A stretch of DNA of 64,000 bases, taken from Marinibacterium sp050389775. Its GTDB lineage: Bacteria > Pseudomonadota > Alphaproteobacteria > Rhodobacterales > Rhodobacteraceae. The translations under genes and the position numbers were made by a program. Positions 8,100 through 16,060 of the stretch are shown here, one piece after another. Positions within the stretch are counted from its first letter, which is position 1; each line of letters opens with the position of its first letter. The DNA is taken from positions 4,464,001-4,528,000 of the forward strand of contig NZ_CP177144.1 of assembly GCF_050389775.1 (NCBI RefSeq). Reading direction: 5' to 3'. The notes beneath the pieces are model-generated. The model saw only the letters and a program-made list of their open reading frames with translations. It did no database searches and had not been told where the DNA came from.

Positions 8100-8429
8100 C
8101 GGAGCCTCCTGTTGCTCATCGGTGTCGTGCCGCGGCGCAGAACGCGCCGGTCAGAGGATGACCTAAAAAGGTTCGCGCAACATTGCAACACCAAATCGAC
8201 GTGTTTTGTAATTTTATGACCCAGCGACCGCAGAAAGTGCCTTCGCAGGCGCGGCATACGCGGGGAAATGCCGGTCGGAGCCCCCGGATCGGCCCCAGGA
8301 CGCGGTCAAGAGAGGCCAACCACCGATTATCAGCCTGCGCCGCGTTGCAGCGAATTGACAAGGGTTGATAATTTCGGTTTAGACGCATCACACGCAAGAT
8401 TATTTCAATCTTTAAGCCGAGAGCCCGTG
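8100..8429. other. Divergent control region between ccr and ecm
   Basis: This 330-bp gene-free stretch separates the start codons of ccr (minus) and ecm (plus) and must hold both promoters. AT-rich islands lie at about 8160-8220 and 8365-8415. The ecm side carries the 18-bp motif shared with mcl2 (8339-8356). The ccr side has TTGC-containing sequence (GTGTTGCAATGTTGC read on the minus strand, about 8178-8192). No terminator or ORF was recognised. Confidence 0.6.
8339..8356. promoter_or_regulatory. 18-bp motif shared with the mcl2 upstream region
   Basis: GCCGCGTTGCAGCGAATT lies 74-91 bp before the ecm ATG. The same sequence with one change (G to A at the fourteenth base) occurs at 23124-23141, 70-87 bp before the mcl2 ATG. 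Both genes belong to the ethylmalonyl-CoA pathway, so a common regulator is possible. Confidence 0.45.
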
Positions 8430-10397
8430 ATGACCGAGACAAAGAAAGACCGCCCCTGGCTGATCCGTACTTACGCCGGCCATTCCACCGCCAGCGCGTC
8501 CAATGCGCTCTACCGAGGCAACCTGGCCAAGGGCCAGACCGGGCTTTCGGTGGCCTTCGACCTGCCGACCCAGACCGGCTATGACAGCGACCACGTGCTG
8601 GCCCGCGGCGAGGTCGGCAAGGTCGGCGTGCCGGTCTGCCACCTGGGCGACATGCGTGTCCTGTTCGACCAGATCCCGCTCGACCAGATGAACACCTCGA
8701 TGACGATCAATGCCACGGCGCCCTGGCTGCTGTCGCTTTACATCGCCGTGGCCGAGGAACAGGGCGCCGACATCTCGACCCTGCAGGGCACCGTTCAGAA
8801 CGACCTGATCAAGGAATACCTGTCGCGGGGCACCTATATCTGCCCGCCCAAACCCTCTTTGCGGATGATCGCTGACGTTGCGGAATACTGCTATTCCCAC
8901 GTGCCGAAATGGAACCCGATGAATGTCTGTTCCTACCATCTGCAGGAAGCCGGCGCGACGCCGGAACAGGAGCTGGCCTTTGCGCTGGCCACCGGACAGG
9001 CCGTCCTGGACGAGTTGCGCCCCCGCGTTCCGGCCGAGGATTTCCCGGCGCTGGTCAGCCGCATTTCCTTTTTCGTCAATGCGGGCATCCGATTTGTGAC
9101 GGAAATGTGCAAGATGCGCGCCTTCGTAGATCTCTGGGACGAGATCTGTGAAAATCGCTATGGCGTAAAGGATCCGAAATTTCGACGTTTCCGTTACGGC
9201 GTCCAGGTCAATTCGTTGGGGTTGACGGAACAACAGCCGGAAAACAACGTTTACCGTATTCTCATCGAAATGCTTGCGGTGACCCTGTCCAAGAAGGCCC
9301 GGGCCCGCGCCGTGCAGCTCCCGGCCTGGAACGAGGCCCTTGGCCTTCCCCGCCCCTGGGACCAGCAATGGTCGATGCGGATGCAGCAGATCCTGGCCTT
9401 TGAAACCGACCTGCTGGAATATGACGACCTCTTTGATGGCAACCCCGCCGTGGACCGCAAGGTCGAGGAACTGAAGGCCGGAGCGCGCGCCGAACTGGCC
9501 AATCTCGACAGCATGGGCGGGGCCGTGGCGGCAATCGACTACATGAAATCCAGACTTGTCGATTCGAACGCCGACCGTTTGAATCGGATCGAGGCTGGCG
9601 AAACCGTCGTCATCGGCGTCAATCGCTTCACGGCCTCCGAACCTTCGCCCCTGCTGACGGGCGACGGCGGCATCATGGTGGTCGACCCTGCGGTCGAGGA
9701 AGAGCAGATCGCCCGCCTGCAATCCTGGCGCTCGGAACGGGACGAAGCGGCAGTGGCCAAAGCCTTGGAATCGTTGCGCGAAGCGGCGGTCACCGGGGCC
9801 AACATCATGCCCCCGTCCATAGCGGCGGCCAAGGCCGGGGTGACCACCGGTGAATGGGCCGAGGAAATGCGCCGCGCCCATGGCACCTATCGCGGCCCGA
9901 CGGGCGTGTCGCGCGGGGTGTCGAACAAGACGGAGGGACTTGACGATATTCGCTCTATGGTTGATCTTGTCAGCGACAAGCTCGGCCGCAGGCTGAACTT
10001 CCTCGTCGGCAAGCCCGGCCTGGATGGCCATTCCAACGGGGCCGAGCAGATTGCCTTCCGGGCCCGCGATTGCGGCATGGACATCACCTATGACGGCATC
10101 CGCCTGACCCCGGCGGAGATTGTTGCCCGGGTGAAGGAAAACGACAGCCACGTGCTGGGCCTGTCGATCCTGTCCGGCAGCCATCTGCCGCTGGTGCGCG
10201 ACGTGCTGGCCCGCCTGCAGGAAGACGGCCTGGGCCATGTGCCGGTGATCGTCGGCGGAATCATTCCCGACGAAGATGCCGAGGCCCTGCGCGCCGCCGG
10301 TGTTGCCCGGGTCTATACACCAAAGGATTTCGAGCTGAATTCCATAATGCTGGATATCGTCCGGCTGGCGGATCCGGCTTCCGTTGCTGCGGAATAA
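8430..10397 (+). CDS. ecm: Ethylmalonyl-CoA mutase (coenzyme B12-dependent)
   Basis: A 655-residue adenosylcobalamin-dependent mutase that converts (2R)-ethylmalonyl-CoA to methylsuccinyl-CoA. The N-terminal barrel carries the substrate-binding stretch PTQTGYDSDHVLARGEVGKVGV. The C-terminal B12-binding domain has the DxHxxG signature in LDGHSNGAEQ (about residues 532-537). Length and opening sequence (KKDRPWLIRTYAGHS) fit ethylmalonyl-CoA mutase better than methylmalonyl-CoA mutase, and divergent ccr supports this. The start at 8430 gives the family length; a longer frame to 8268 covers the promoter region. Parts of the gene (about 9080-9290) use more A/T-ending codons than the flanks. Confidence 0.94.
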   Translation: MTETKKDRPWLIRTYAGHSTASASNALYRGNLAKGQTGLSVAFDLPTQTGYDSDHVLARGEVGKVGVPVCHLGDMRVLFDQIPLDQMNTSMTINATAPWLLSLYIAVAEEQGADISTLQGTVQNDLIKEYLSRGTYICPPKPSLRMIADVAEYCYSHVPKWNPMNVCSYHLQEAGATPEQELAFALATGQAVLDELRPRVPAEDFPALVSRISFFVNAGIRFVTEMCKMRAFVDLWDEICENRYGVKDPKFRRFRYGVQVNSLGLTEQQPENNVYRILIEMLAVTLSKKARARAVQLPAWNEALGLPRPWDQQWSMRMQQILAFETDLLEYDDLFDGNPAVDRKVEELKAGARAELANLDSMGGAVAAIDYMKSRLVDSNADRLNRIEAGETVVIGVNRFTASEPSPLLTGDGGIMVVDPAVEEEQIARLQSWRSERDEAAVAKALESLREAAVTGANIMPPSIAAAKAGVTTGEWAEEMRRAHGTYRGPTGVSRGVSNKTEGLDDIRSMVDLVSDKLGRRLNFLVGKPGLDGHSNGAEQIAFRARDCGMDITYDGIRLTPAEIVARVKENDSHVLGLSILSGSHLPLVRDVLARLQEDGLGHVPVIVGGIIPDEDAEALRAAGVARVYTPKDFELNSIMLDIVRLADPASVAAE

Positions 10398-10541
10398 TTT
10401 TCCGCTTTGGTGTCCCAGATGCGAAATAGCGTCATTTACTTTCCCGGCGACAATTAGCCAAAAAAAGTGAATTGACGCTATTCTCTTTCTCGCCGCGCCA
10501 TCTATAATTAAATCGTGCGCTGGGGATAAGAAGGAGAAACA

Positions 10542-10871
10542 ATGCCTATTGACCTGACCACCATGACAAGCCGAGAACTTGAAGATCTTCGGATACAGGT
10601 AGACACCGCTCTCAAGGATGCCGTTTCGCGGGAACGGGCGCAGGCGCGCCAGGCCGCGGAAAAGGCAGCTGCCGAGTTCGGTTTCTCTCTTTCCGACGTT
10701 CTCAACGGGCTGGACGGAAATCGGCGGAAGAGCGACGAAAAGACTGTTTCGCCGCCCAAGTACCGCAACCCCGACGACCCGACACAAACCTGGACCGGTC
10801 GCGGCCGCAAGCCCGGTTGGTTCAACGATGCGCTTGCCAATGGTTCCGCGCCCGAAGATCTGGAGATCTGA
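10542..10871 (+). CDS. H-NS family nucleoid-associated regulator (HvrA-like)
   Basis: A 109-residue DNA-binding protein with the H-NS layout: an N-terminal coiled-coil oligomerisation segment (residues 8-50, from TSRELEDLR through RAQARQAAEKAAAEFG) and a C-terminal DNA-binding domain containing PPKYRNPDDPTQTWTGRGRKP (from residue 72) with the core loop WTGRGRKPGW. In Rhodobacter the relative HvrA modulates photosynthesis and nitrogen-fixation genes. The ATG follows AAGGAGAAACA. The upstream region is AT-rich with a TATAAT at 10503-10508. The gene stands alone between ecm and deoD. Which genes it controls here is unknown. Confidence 0.88.
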   Translation: MPIDLTTMTSRELEDLRIQVDTALKDAVSRERAQARQAAEKAAAEFGFSLSDVLNGLDGNRRKSDEKTVSPPKYRNPDDPTQTWTGRGRKPGWFNDALANGSAPEDLEI

Positions 10872-11189
10872 GGACGCCCGTAGCGAGTAAGCGCAGCGGG
10901 GACGTGACCGGACCGCAATTCCGACCACGCCAGATCCGCTGCGCTTTATACCCCGCCTGACAGGGCACCCCGTTACCGGCCCGGATGGGCACCCGACCAC
11001 CCGCCCCCAAAAGGGCACCGCATACCCCCGCCCGACAGGGCAACTCACCAGACACGCACAGACGAAAACCGGCCCTCGGCCGGTTTTTTGTTGCGTGGCG
11101 GCAGGAGCGAAGTGGACTTGACGCCGCGGGTGCTTTGAAATCCTGTCGCGCCCAATCGCGGAACACAGACCAGCAAAGGAACGCGCCCC
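10872..11189. other. Intergenic region between the H-NS-like gene and deoD
   Basis: 318 bp without a convincing gene. It holds several imperfect copies of a GACAGGGCACC-like unit (near 10959-11042), in a C-rich context with no coding signature, and the intrinsic terminator at 11065-11089. Nothing else was recognised. Confidence 0.5.
11065..11089 (+). terminator. Intrinsic terminator
   Basis: AAAACCGGCC-CTC-GGCCGGTTTTTT forms a perfect stem with a three-base loop and a run of six T. It lies about 190 bp after the H-NS-like gene and 100 bp before deoD, and should end transcripts arriving from the left. Confidence 0.85.
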
Positions 11190-11894
11190 ATGACCATCCA
11201 TATCGGCGCCGCCGCCGGAGACATTGCCGAAACCGTCCTGATGCCGGGCGACCCCTATCGCGCCCGCTGGGCTGCCGAGACTTTCCTCGACGCGCCCAAG
11301 CTGGTGAACGAGGTTCGCGGCATGCTGGGTTACACCGGCACGTGGAACGGCCACCGGGTCACGATCCAGGGGTCGGGCATGGGCATGCCGTCGCTGTCGA
11401 TCTATGCCAACGAGCTGATCCGCGACTACGGGGCCAAGACCCTGATCCGCATCGGGTCCTGCGGGGGCATGCAGACGCATGTCAACATCCGCGATGTCAT
11501 CGTGGCCATGAGCGCAACCTCGATCAGCACGCCGTCGCTGGGCATCTTCAAGGAGCTGAACTTTGCCCCGACGGCCGATTGGTCGCTGCTGAAGGCCGCC
11601 GTGGTTGCGGCCGAGGCCAAGGGCACGCCGACCCATGTGGGCGGGATCTATTCCGCCGATGTGTTTTACGACGAACGGCCCGATCTCAACGAACAGATGG
11701 TGCGCCACGGCATCCTGGGCGTCGAGATGGAAGCGGCCGAACTCTACACGCTGGCCCTGCGCCACGGCTGCCGGGCGCTGGCCGTTCTGACCGTGTCCGA
11801 CCACCTGCTGACCGGCGAGGCCCTGCCCGCCGAGGATCGCGAGAAGAGCTTTGGCGACATGGTCGAAATCGCCCTGACGGCGGCCTTCGCCTGA
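11190..11894 (+). CDS. deoD: Purine-nucleoside phosphorylase, DeoD type
   Basis: A 234-residue hexameric-type phosphorylase that splits purine (deoxy)nucleosides with phosphate to give the free base and (deoxy)ribose-1-phosphate. Visible family signatures are MPGDPYRARW at the start (phosphate-binding region), IRIGSCGG near residue 90, the substrate motif GVEMEAAELYTLA near residue 179, and the base-contacting aspartate in TVSDHLL. AAAGGAA precedes the ATG. The gene stands alone with an upstream terminator. It works in the cytoplasm in nucleoside salvage, which fits with the nucleoside-type ABC permease at the start of the window, though the two are not linked in an operon. Confidence 0.95.
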   Translation: MTIHIGAAAGDIAETVLMPGDPYRARWAAETFLDAPKLVNEVRGMLGYTGTWNGHRVTIQGSGMGMPSLSIYANELIRDYGAKTLIRIGSCGGMQTHVNIRDVIVAMSATSISTPSLGIFKELNFAPTADWSLLKAAVVAAEAKGTPTHVGGIYSADVFYDERPDLNEQMVRHGILGVEMEAAELYTLALRHGCRALAVLTVSDHLLTGEALPAEDREKSFGDMVEIALTAAFA

Positions 11895-11910
11895 CCGCAA
11901 GCGGGGCGGC

Positions 11911-12759
11911 TCAGCCCGCCCCGTGCGTGCCGTCGTAGCCGTTGGACAGCGGCGGCGCCCAGCCGTCCAACGCGCCTTCGGCCGGGGCAAAGACCTCGAC
12001 CAGCAGGGGGTGACAGGCGGCCGTATCGCTGGAATGCTCGGCCGAACAATCGCCCCCCGGGCAGGCGCTGAGCGCGCCCAGCAGGTCGATCTCCGCGAAG
12101 AATTCCAGGTAATCGCCGGGGCGCACCGGGCTGGCCTTCATGAAGTACTGGCCGGTGTCGCGGGTGAACCCGGTACACATGAAGACGTTCAGCACGTCAT
12201 GCACCAGCGGCTCGGCCTCGGCCCGGCTCAGCCCGGTATGGGTGGCCAGAGCGCGGGTCAGGTTGGAATGGCAGCAATGGTGGTACTGGCTGCCCGACAG
12301 CAGGTTGCCGGTATAGGGATCGCAGCGCGTGCCGATCACGTCATGCACCGAGCCGCCAAAGGCATCGATGCCATACCAGCCCAGCGTGTCGGCGATGATC
12401 GTGGCCATCGGGCGCAGCGCCGGGAACGACGACCACATCCGCTCGCCCGTGGTCAGGTGGGTGCCATGCAGGGCGCGGGTCTTGCCGGAATAGAATCGCT
12501 CGCCCAGGTCATGGGCATTCCACAGGTTCAGATCGCCGACCTGCGGCCCTTCGACCGACGTGATGCGGAACATATGACCGGCGGCCACGGTGAAACAGGC
12601 GGCCTCGCGCGCGGGAACCAGCGTTTCGGAGACCTTCCGCGCCCCCTGTCGTGCCGCGCGATAGAGGTCCAGATCGGGGCGTGGGAGGGTCTGCGTCGGA
12701 TAGCAGATCACCGGCGCGACGGCACGGCGTTGCTCTGCATCTTCGGGGGGCGGAAACAT
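11911..12759 (-). CDS. DUF1989 / urea carboxylase-associated family protein
   Basis: A 282-residue protein of the DUF1989 (urea amidolyase-associated) family. Core features are AACFTVAAGHMFRITSVEGPQVGDLNLWN near residues 52-80 and the Cys/His-rich block YHHCCHSNLTRAL near residue 160, followed by CTGFTRDTGQYF. The family is often found beside urea carboxylase, but there is no urea enzyme here. The neighbours are a small protein and ornithine decarboxylase on the same strand, so a link to nitrogen or polyamine metabolism is possible but not shown. ATG 12759 has AGGAC upstream; a frame extension to 12882 lacks family similarity. The exact reaction is unknown. Confidence 0.8.
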   Translation of the reverse strand: MFPPPEDAEQRRAVAPVICYPTQTLPRPDLDLYRAARQGARKVSETLVPAREAACFTVAAGHMFRITSVEGPQVGDLNLWNAHDLGERFYSGKTRALHGTHLTTGERMWSSFPALRPMATIIADTLGWYGIDAFGGSVHDVIGTRCDPYTGNLLSGSQYHHCCHSNLTRALATHTGLSRAEAEPLVHDVLNVFMCTGFTRDTGQYFMKASPVRPGDYLEFFAEIDLLGALSACPGGDCSAEHSSDTAACHPLLVEVFAPAEGALDGWAPPLSNGYDGTHGAG

Positions 12760-12897
12760 CGGCCGGTCCTGCGCTTGGGGCGGTTCGGCAGAGCCTAACA
12801 AGGCCCGTGGCCGGGGACCAGAGCGGGCCATGGACACGGCCCGGGGGACGATCGGCGCCGGCAATCCGAGCCCCTGCCCCATGCGGCACGGCCGGCC

Positions 12898-12942
12898 ACA
12901 AAATGAAACGGCAGCAAGGATCCGCCGGGGATCATGCTGCCG
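12898..12942 (-). terminator. Probable intrinsic terminator after the small ORF/ornithine decarboxylase unit
   Basis: Read on the minus strand, CGGCAGCA and TTGCTGCCG flank an imperfect stem with an inner GATCC/GGATC pairing (12909-12942), followed by the T-rich tail TTTCATTTTGT. It lies 16 bases after the small-gene stop. Confidence 0.6.
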
Positions 12943-12958
12943 TGAGCGTCAGGGCCAT

Positions 12959-13108
12959 TCAGGCGGCTTCGTGATACTGGAAGAGCTCGGGCTCTTTGTC
13001 GTCCAGTTTCAGCGCCGGCTCGGGCGTGTAATAGGTCCAGGCCTCGGCCAGGATGTCCAGCGCCTCTTCGGCAGAGGTCTTGGCGGGTGCGTTTTTCGAC
13101 AGATCCAT
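12959..13108 (-). CDS. Small acidic conserved protein (49 residues)
   Basis: A 49-residue protein that begins MDLSKNAPAKTSAEEALDIL and ends in ELFQYHEAA. It is acidic and probably helical, with a central AWTYYTPEP segment. The ATG at 13108 is chosen because GGAG stands just upstream. A longer start at 13150 (MNGQGGALTL) is also possible. It follows ornithine decarboxylase on the same strand after 128 bases and is bounded by a terminator, so it may share the decarboxylase transcript. Function unknown. Confidence 0.6.
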   Translation of the reverse strand: MDLSKNAPAKTSAEEALDILAEAWTYYTPEPALKLDDKEPELFQYHEAA

Positions 13109-13236
13109 CAGGAACTCCGTAAGTGTCAGAGCTCCTCCCTGTCCGTTCATGTAGGCCGTGTGACAGCCGGGGTCACCCGACAATGCTGCATTGCAGGCAT
13201 TCATTTGCCGCAACGCAGCATCGCGCGGATGTGACC

Positions 13237-14409
13237 TCAGAGCACCACGACGTCGAGCGGCGGGAAACCGTTGAACCCGACCGAGGCATAGCTCGAGGTA
13301 TAAGCGCCGGTGTTGCGGATCACGATCCGGTCGCCGGCGGTCAGGCCCAGGGGCAGCTGGACCGGGGTTTTCTCGTAGAGCACGTCGGCGCTGTCGCAGG
13401 ACGGGCCGGCCAGAACGCAGGCGCCGGTGGGCTCGTGGTCGCGGTCGGTCGTGAACTGGTAGCGGATCGCCTCGTCGATGGTTTCGGCCAGCCCCGAGAA
13501 CTTGCCGATATCCAGGTAGACCCAGCGATGCAGGTCATTGGCCGATTTCTGCGACACCAGCAGCACCTCGGCGGCAATTGCCCCGGCATTGGCCACCATG
13601 CCCCGGCCCGGCTCGGCCATGATCTCGACCGTGTCGCCGAAACGGGCGCGCACCATGGAAATGACCGACGCGGCATAAGGCGTCGGCGCCTCGACCACTT
13701 CGCCGTAGAAGGCCGGGAAACCGCCACCGATGTTGAGCAGGCGCAGGTCATGGCCGGCCGCCAGGGCGGCATGCCAGGTGCCGGCCACCTCGTCCAGCGT
13801 CGGGCCCCACATCGCCGCACGGCGGGTCTGCGAACCGACGTGAAAGCTGAAGCCCACGGGCACCAGACCCAGCGCAACGGCGCGGTCGAGCAGCGACAGG
13901 GCCATCTGCCGGTCGCAGCCGAACTTGCGGCTGAGCGGCCAGTCGGCCTCGGAGGCTTCGACGATCAGGCGGATGTAGACCTGGGCGCCCGGCGCATGAT
14001 GGGCGATCTTGACCAGTTCTTCTTCGGCATCGGCGGCAAAGAGGGTCACGCCGGCACGATGGGCAAAGGCAATGTCCGAAGCCCGTTTGACCGTGTTGCC
14101 GAACGAAATGTGATGGGCGGGCGCGCCGCGCGACAGGCACAGCTCGATCTCGCCGCGCGATGCGGCGTCGAAATGGCAGCCCAGGCCGACCAGCGTTTCG
14201 ATGATCTCGGGCGCCGGGTTGGCCTTGACGGCATAATGGATGCGGGCCTGGCCCAGGCCGGCCTGCAGCGCATGGAAATTGTCGGCCACGACAGCGGTGT
14301 CCAGAACCAGCGTCGGGCGCTCGAACGTGTTCAGGGCAATGAAGGCTTCGACACGGGAGAGATCGCGTGCGCGATCGCGCACCGAGAATTCGGTTACGTA
14401 GGCGGTCAT
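13237..14409 (-). CDS. Ornithine decarboxylase (PLP-dependent, alanine racemase fold)
   Basis: A 390-residue fold-type III decarboxylase that makes putrescine from ornithine, possibly also cadaverine from lysine. The PLP lysine is in YAVKANP (K62). The glycine-rich phosphate-binding stretch is LLNIGGGFPAFY, EPGRGMV contacts the cofactor, and the second-subunit active-site cysteine lies in GPSCDSADVL. The ATG at 14409 has GGAG six bases ahead, and in-frame ATGs at 14415 and 14454 are less well placed. A leader of almost 300 bases precedes it. The related meso-diaminopimelate decarboxylase gene lysA lies elsewhere in the window. Confidence 0.92.
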   Translation of the reverse strand: MTAYVTEFSVRDRARDLSRVEAFIALNTFERPTLVLDTAVVADNFHALQAGLGQARIHYAVKANPAPEIIETLVGLGCHFDAASRGEIELCLSRGAPAHHISFGNTVKRASDIAFAHRAGVTLFAADAEEELVKIAHHAPGAQVYIRLIVEASEADWPLSRKFGCDRQMALSLLDRAVALGLVPVGFSFHVGSQTRRAAMWGPTLDEVAGTWHAALAAGHDLRLLNIGGGFPAFYGEVVEAPTPYAASVISMVRARFGDTVEIMAEPGRGMVANAGAIAAEVLLVSQKSANDLHRWVYLDIGKFSGLAETIDEAIRYQFTTDRDHEPTGACVLAGPSCDSADVLYEKTPVQLPLGLTAGDRIVIRNTGAYTSSYASVGFNGFPPLDVVVL

Positions 14410-14698
14410 GGTCATCTCCAATAGACCCGGCCATCTATGGCCGCTCAGTTCCACGGGAGACGTTACCGTCGCTACATAACCCTAGGGCCTGTCAGAGCAC
14501 CGTTTCCGGTTGTCCCCGACCCTTCCGACAGAGGCGCGTGCGTTGGCGTCTTGAGCGCGCATATCGGGCCAAACGGCGAGTCGATCAAGAGGGTTTTTCA
14601 TGCCCGAGTGCAGATTTTTTCGCGCCGCCGTTCATGTTGCGTTAAAGACTCGATCCGGTTGGCTGCGCCCCCTCGCCAGGACCACAGAAAGGACAGGC
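14410..14698 (-). other. Long leader region upstream of ornithine decarboxylase
   Basis: A 289-bp gap between ornithine decarboxylase (minus) and the GNAT gene (plus). On the minus strand it contains a short reading frame of 39 codons (14482-14601, beginning MKNPLDRLAVWPD) and, just before it, a 16-codon frame, both without clear ribosome sites. Structured leaders (the speF element) are known upstream of this decarboxylase class in Alphaproteobacteria. No covariance evidence can be given here. Confidence 0.3.
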
Positions 14699-15148
14699 AT
14701 GATGTCCCCAATCACCACCGCCTTGGCCAGCGCTAACGATGCGGACCGGCTGGCCGACATCCGGGTGGAGGCCATGCGACCCAGCCTGCAAGCGGCGGGC
14801 CGGTTCGACCGGGATCGCGCGCGGGCCCGCTTTCTTGTTGCCTTCCGACCAGAGGACACGCGCCTGATCCTGGCCGCTGGTGTCGTGATCGGTTTCGTCG
14901 TGGTCCGGCACAGGGATGACCACATGTACCTGGACCAGCTCTGCGTTTCACCGGCCCACCAGGGAGGCGGGGCTGGCCGGCATATCGTTCGGATGATCCA
15001 GGACGAGGCGCGCTCTGAAGGCCTGCCCCTGCGCCTGATGGCGCTGAACGTCAGCCGGGCCAACGCCTTCTATGTCTCTTGCGGGTTCAGGGCCCTGTCG
15101 TCGGACGCGCTTGATACCCAGTACGAATGGCGGCCCGACGCGCCCTAG
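14699..15148 (+). CDS. GNAT family N-acetyltransferase
   Basis: A 149-residue GNAT protein. The acetyl-CoA pyrophosphate loop appears as QLCVSPAHQGGGAGRHIVRM (Q/RxxGxG/A form QGGGAGR) near residue 90, followed by the C-terminal strand-helix ALNVSRANAFYVSCGF, a hallmark of the fold. The acceptor substrate cannot be predicted. The ATG at 14699 has AAAGGA ahead of it, with a second ATG immediately following. A frame extension to 14600 lies in the decarboxylase leader and is rejected. The gene ends 10 bases before the terminator of the convergent sdh operon. Confidence 0.85.
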   Translation: MMSPITTALASANDADRLADIRVEAMRPSLQAAGRFDRDRARARFLVAFRPEDTRLILAAGVVIGFVVVRHRDDHMYLDQLCVSPAHQGGGAGRHIVRMIQDEARSEGLPLRLMALNVSRANAFYVSCGFRALSSDALDTQYEWRPDAP

Positions 15149-15158
15149 GCCGAAACGC

Positions 15159-15186
15159 AAAAACCCCCGCCGTTTCCGGCAGGGGC
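15159..15186 (-). terminator. Intrinsic terminator of the sdh operon
   Basis: On the minus strand CCCCTGCCG-GAAA-CGGCGGGGG is followed by TTTTTG. It stands 22 bases after the sdhB stop. It may also help to stop the convergent GNAT transcript. Confidence 0.8.
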
Positions 15187-15208
15187 CTTGTTTCGAAGGG
15201 GCCGCAGG

Positions 15209-15991
15209 TCAGGCGACCCGGTCGACCATCATCTTCTTGATCTCGGCAATCGCCTTGGCCGGGTTCAGCCCCTTGGGGCAGGTCTTGGCGCAGTTCATGA
15301 TCGTGTGGCAGCGATACAGCTTGAACGGATCTTCCAGCTCGTCCAGACGCTCGCCGGTGGCCTCGTCACGGCTGTCGATGATCCAGCGATAGGCATGCAG
15401 CAGCGCGGCGGGGCCGAGGTACCGATCGCCGTTCCACCAATAGGACGGGCAGGACGTCGAGCAGGACGCGCACATCACGCATTCATAGAGGCCGTCCAGC
15501 TTCTTGCGGTCCTCGATGGATTGCTTCCATTCCTTGGCCGGCCGGTTGGTCTTGGTTTCCAGCCAGGGCATGATCGACGCATGCTGGGCGTAGAAATGGG
15601 TCAGGTCGGGGATCAGGTCCTTGACCACGGGCATGTGCGGCAGCGGGTAGATCTTGACCGTGTCGCCCTTGATCTCGTCCAGGCCGAAGATGCAGGCCAG
15701 CGTGTTGCCCCCGTCGATGTTCATCGCGCAGGATCCGCAGATGCCTTCGCGGCAGGACCGGCGGAAGGTCAGCGTCGGGTCGATCTCGTTCTTGATCTTG
15801 ATCAGCGCGTCCAGAACCATCGGACCGCACTTGTCCATGTCGAGGAAATAGGTGTCGACACGCGGGTTCTCGCCGTCGTCCGGGCTCCAGCGATAGATCT
15901 GGAACTTGCGCACGTTCTTGGCACCTTCGGGCTTGGGCCAGGTCTTGCCGGTGCGGATACGCGAGTTTTTCGGCAGCGTGAATTCAACCAT
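15209..15991 (-). CDS. sdhB: Succinate dehydrogenase iron-sulfur subunit
   Basis: A 260-residue electron-transfer subunit of complex II. The [2Fe-2S] ligands are C80, C85, C88 (CREGICGSC) and C100. The C-terminal ferredoxin domain carries CVMCASCSTSCP and CHTIMNCAKTCPKGL for the 4Fe-4S and 3Fe-4S clusters. It passes electrons from SdhA-bound FAD to quinone at the membrane anchor. The ATG at 15991 has AGGAG upstream, and an upstream ATG at 16015 would add eight basic residues. It is the last gene of the sdh operon, separated from sdhA by a sulfotransferase-like gene. Confidence 0.97.
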   Translation of the reverse strand: MVEFTLPKNSRIRTGKTWPKPEGAKNVRKFQIYRWSPDDGENPRVDTYFLDMDKCGPMVLDALIKIKNEIDPTLTFRRSCREGICGSCAMNIDGGNTLACIFGLDEIKGDTVKIYPLPHMPVVKDLIPDLTHFYAQHASIMPWLETKTNRPAKEWKQSIEDRKKLDGLYECVMCASCSTSCPSYWWNGDRYLGPAALLHAYRWIIDSRDEATGERLDELEDPFKLYRCHTIMNCAKTCPKGLNPAKAIAEIKKMMVDRVA

Positions 15992-16060
15992 GTCTCGTCT
16001 CCTGGTGCGCGTCACCGGCGTGGTTGAACCGGAAACTCTGGGGTCGGAACCGATGGGTCA

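Noticed and set aside
10472..10508. A sigma-70 promoter made of TTGACG (10472-10477) and the perfect TATAAT (10503-10508)
   Set aside because: The spacing is 25 bases, too long for one promoter. The TATAAT may still be a real -10 element with another, weaker -35, but I cannot point to it.
8412..11990. A 1192-codon open frame on the minus strand covering ecm, the H-NS-like gene and deoD
   Set aside because: Antisense shadow of three genes with intact signatures; no domain is visible and it crosses a terminator.
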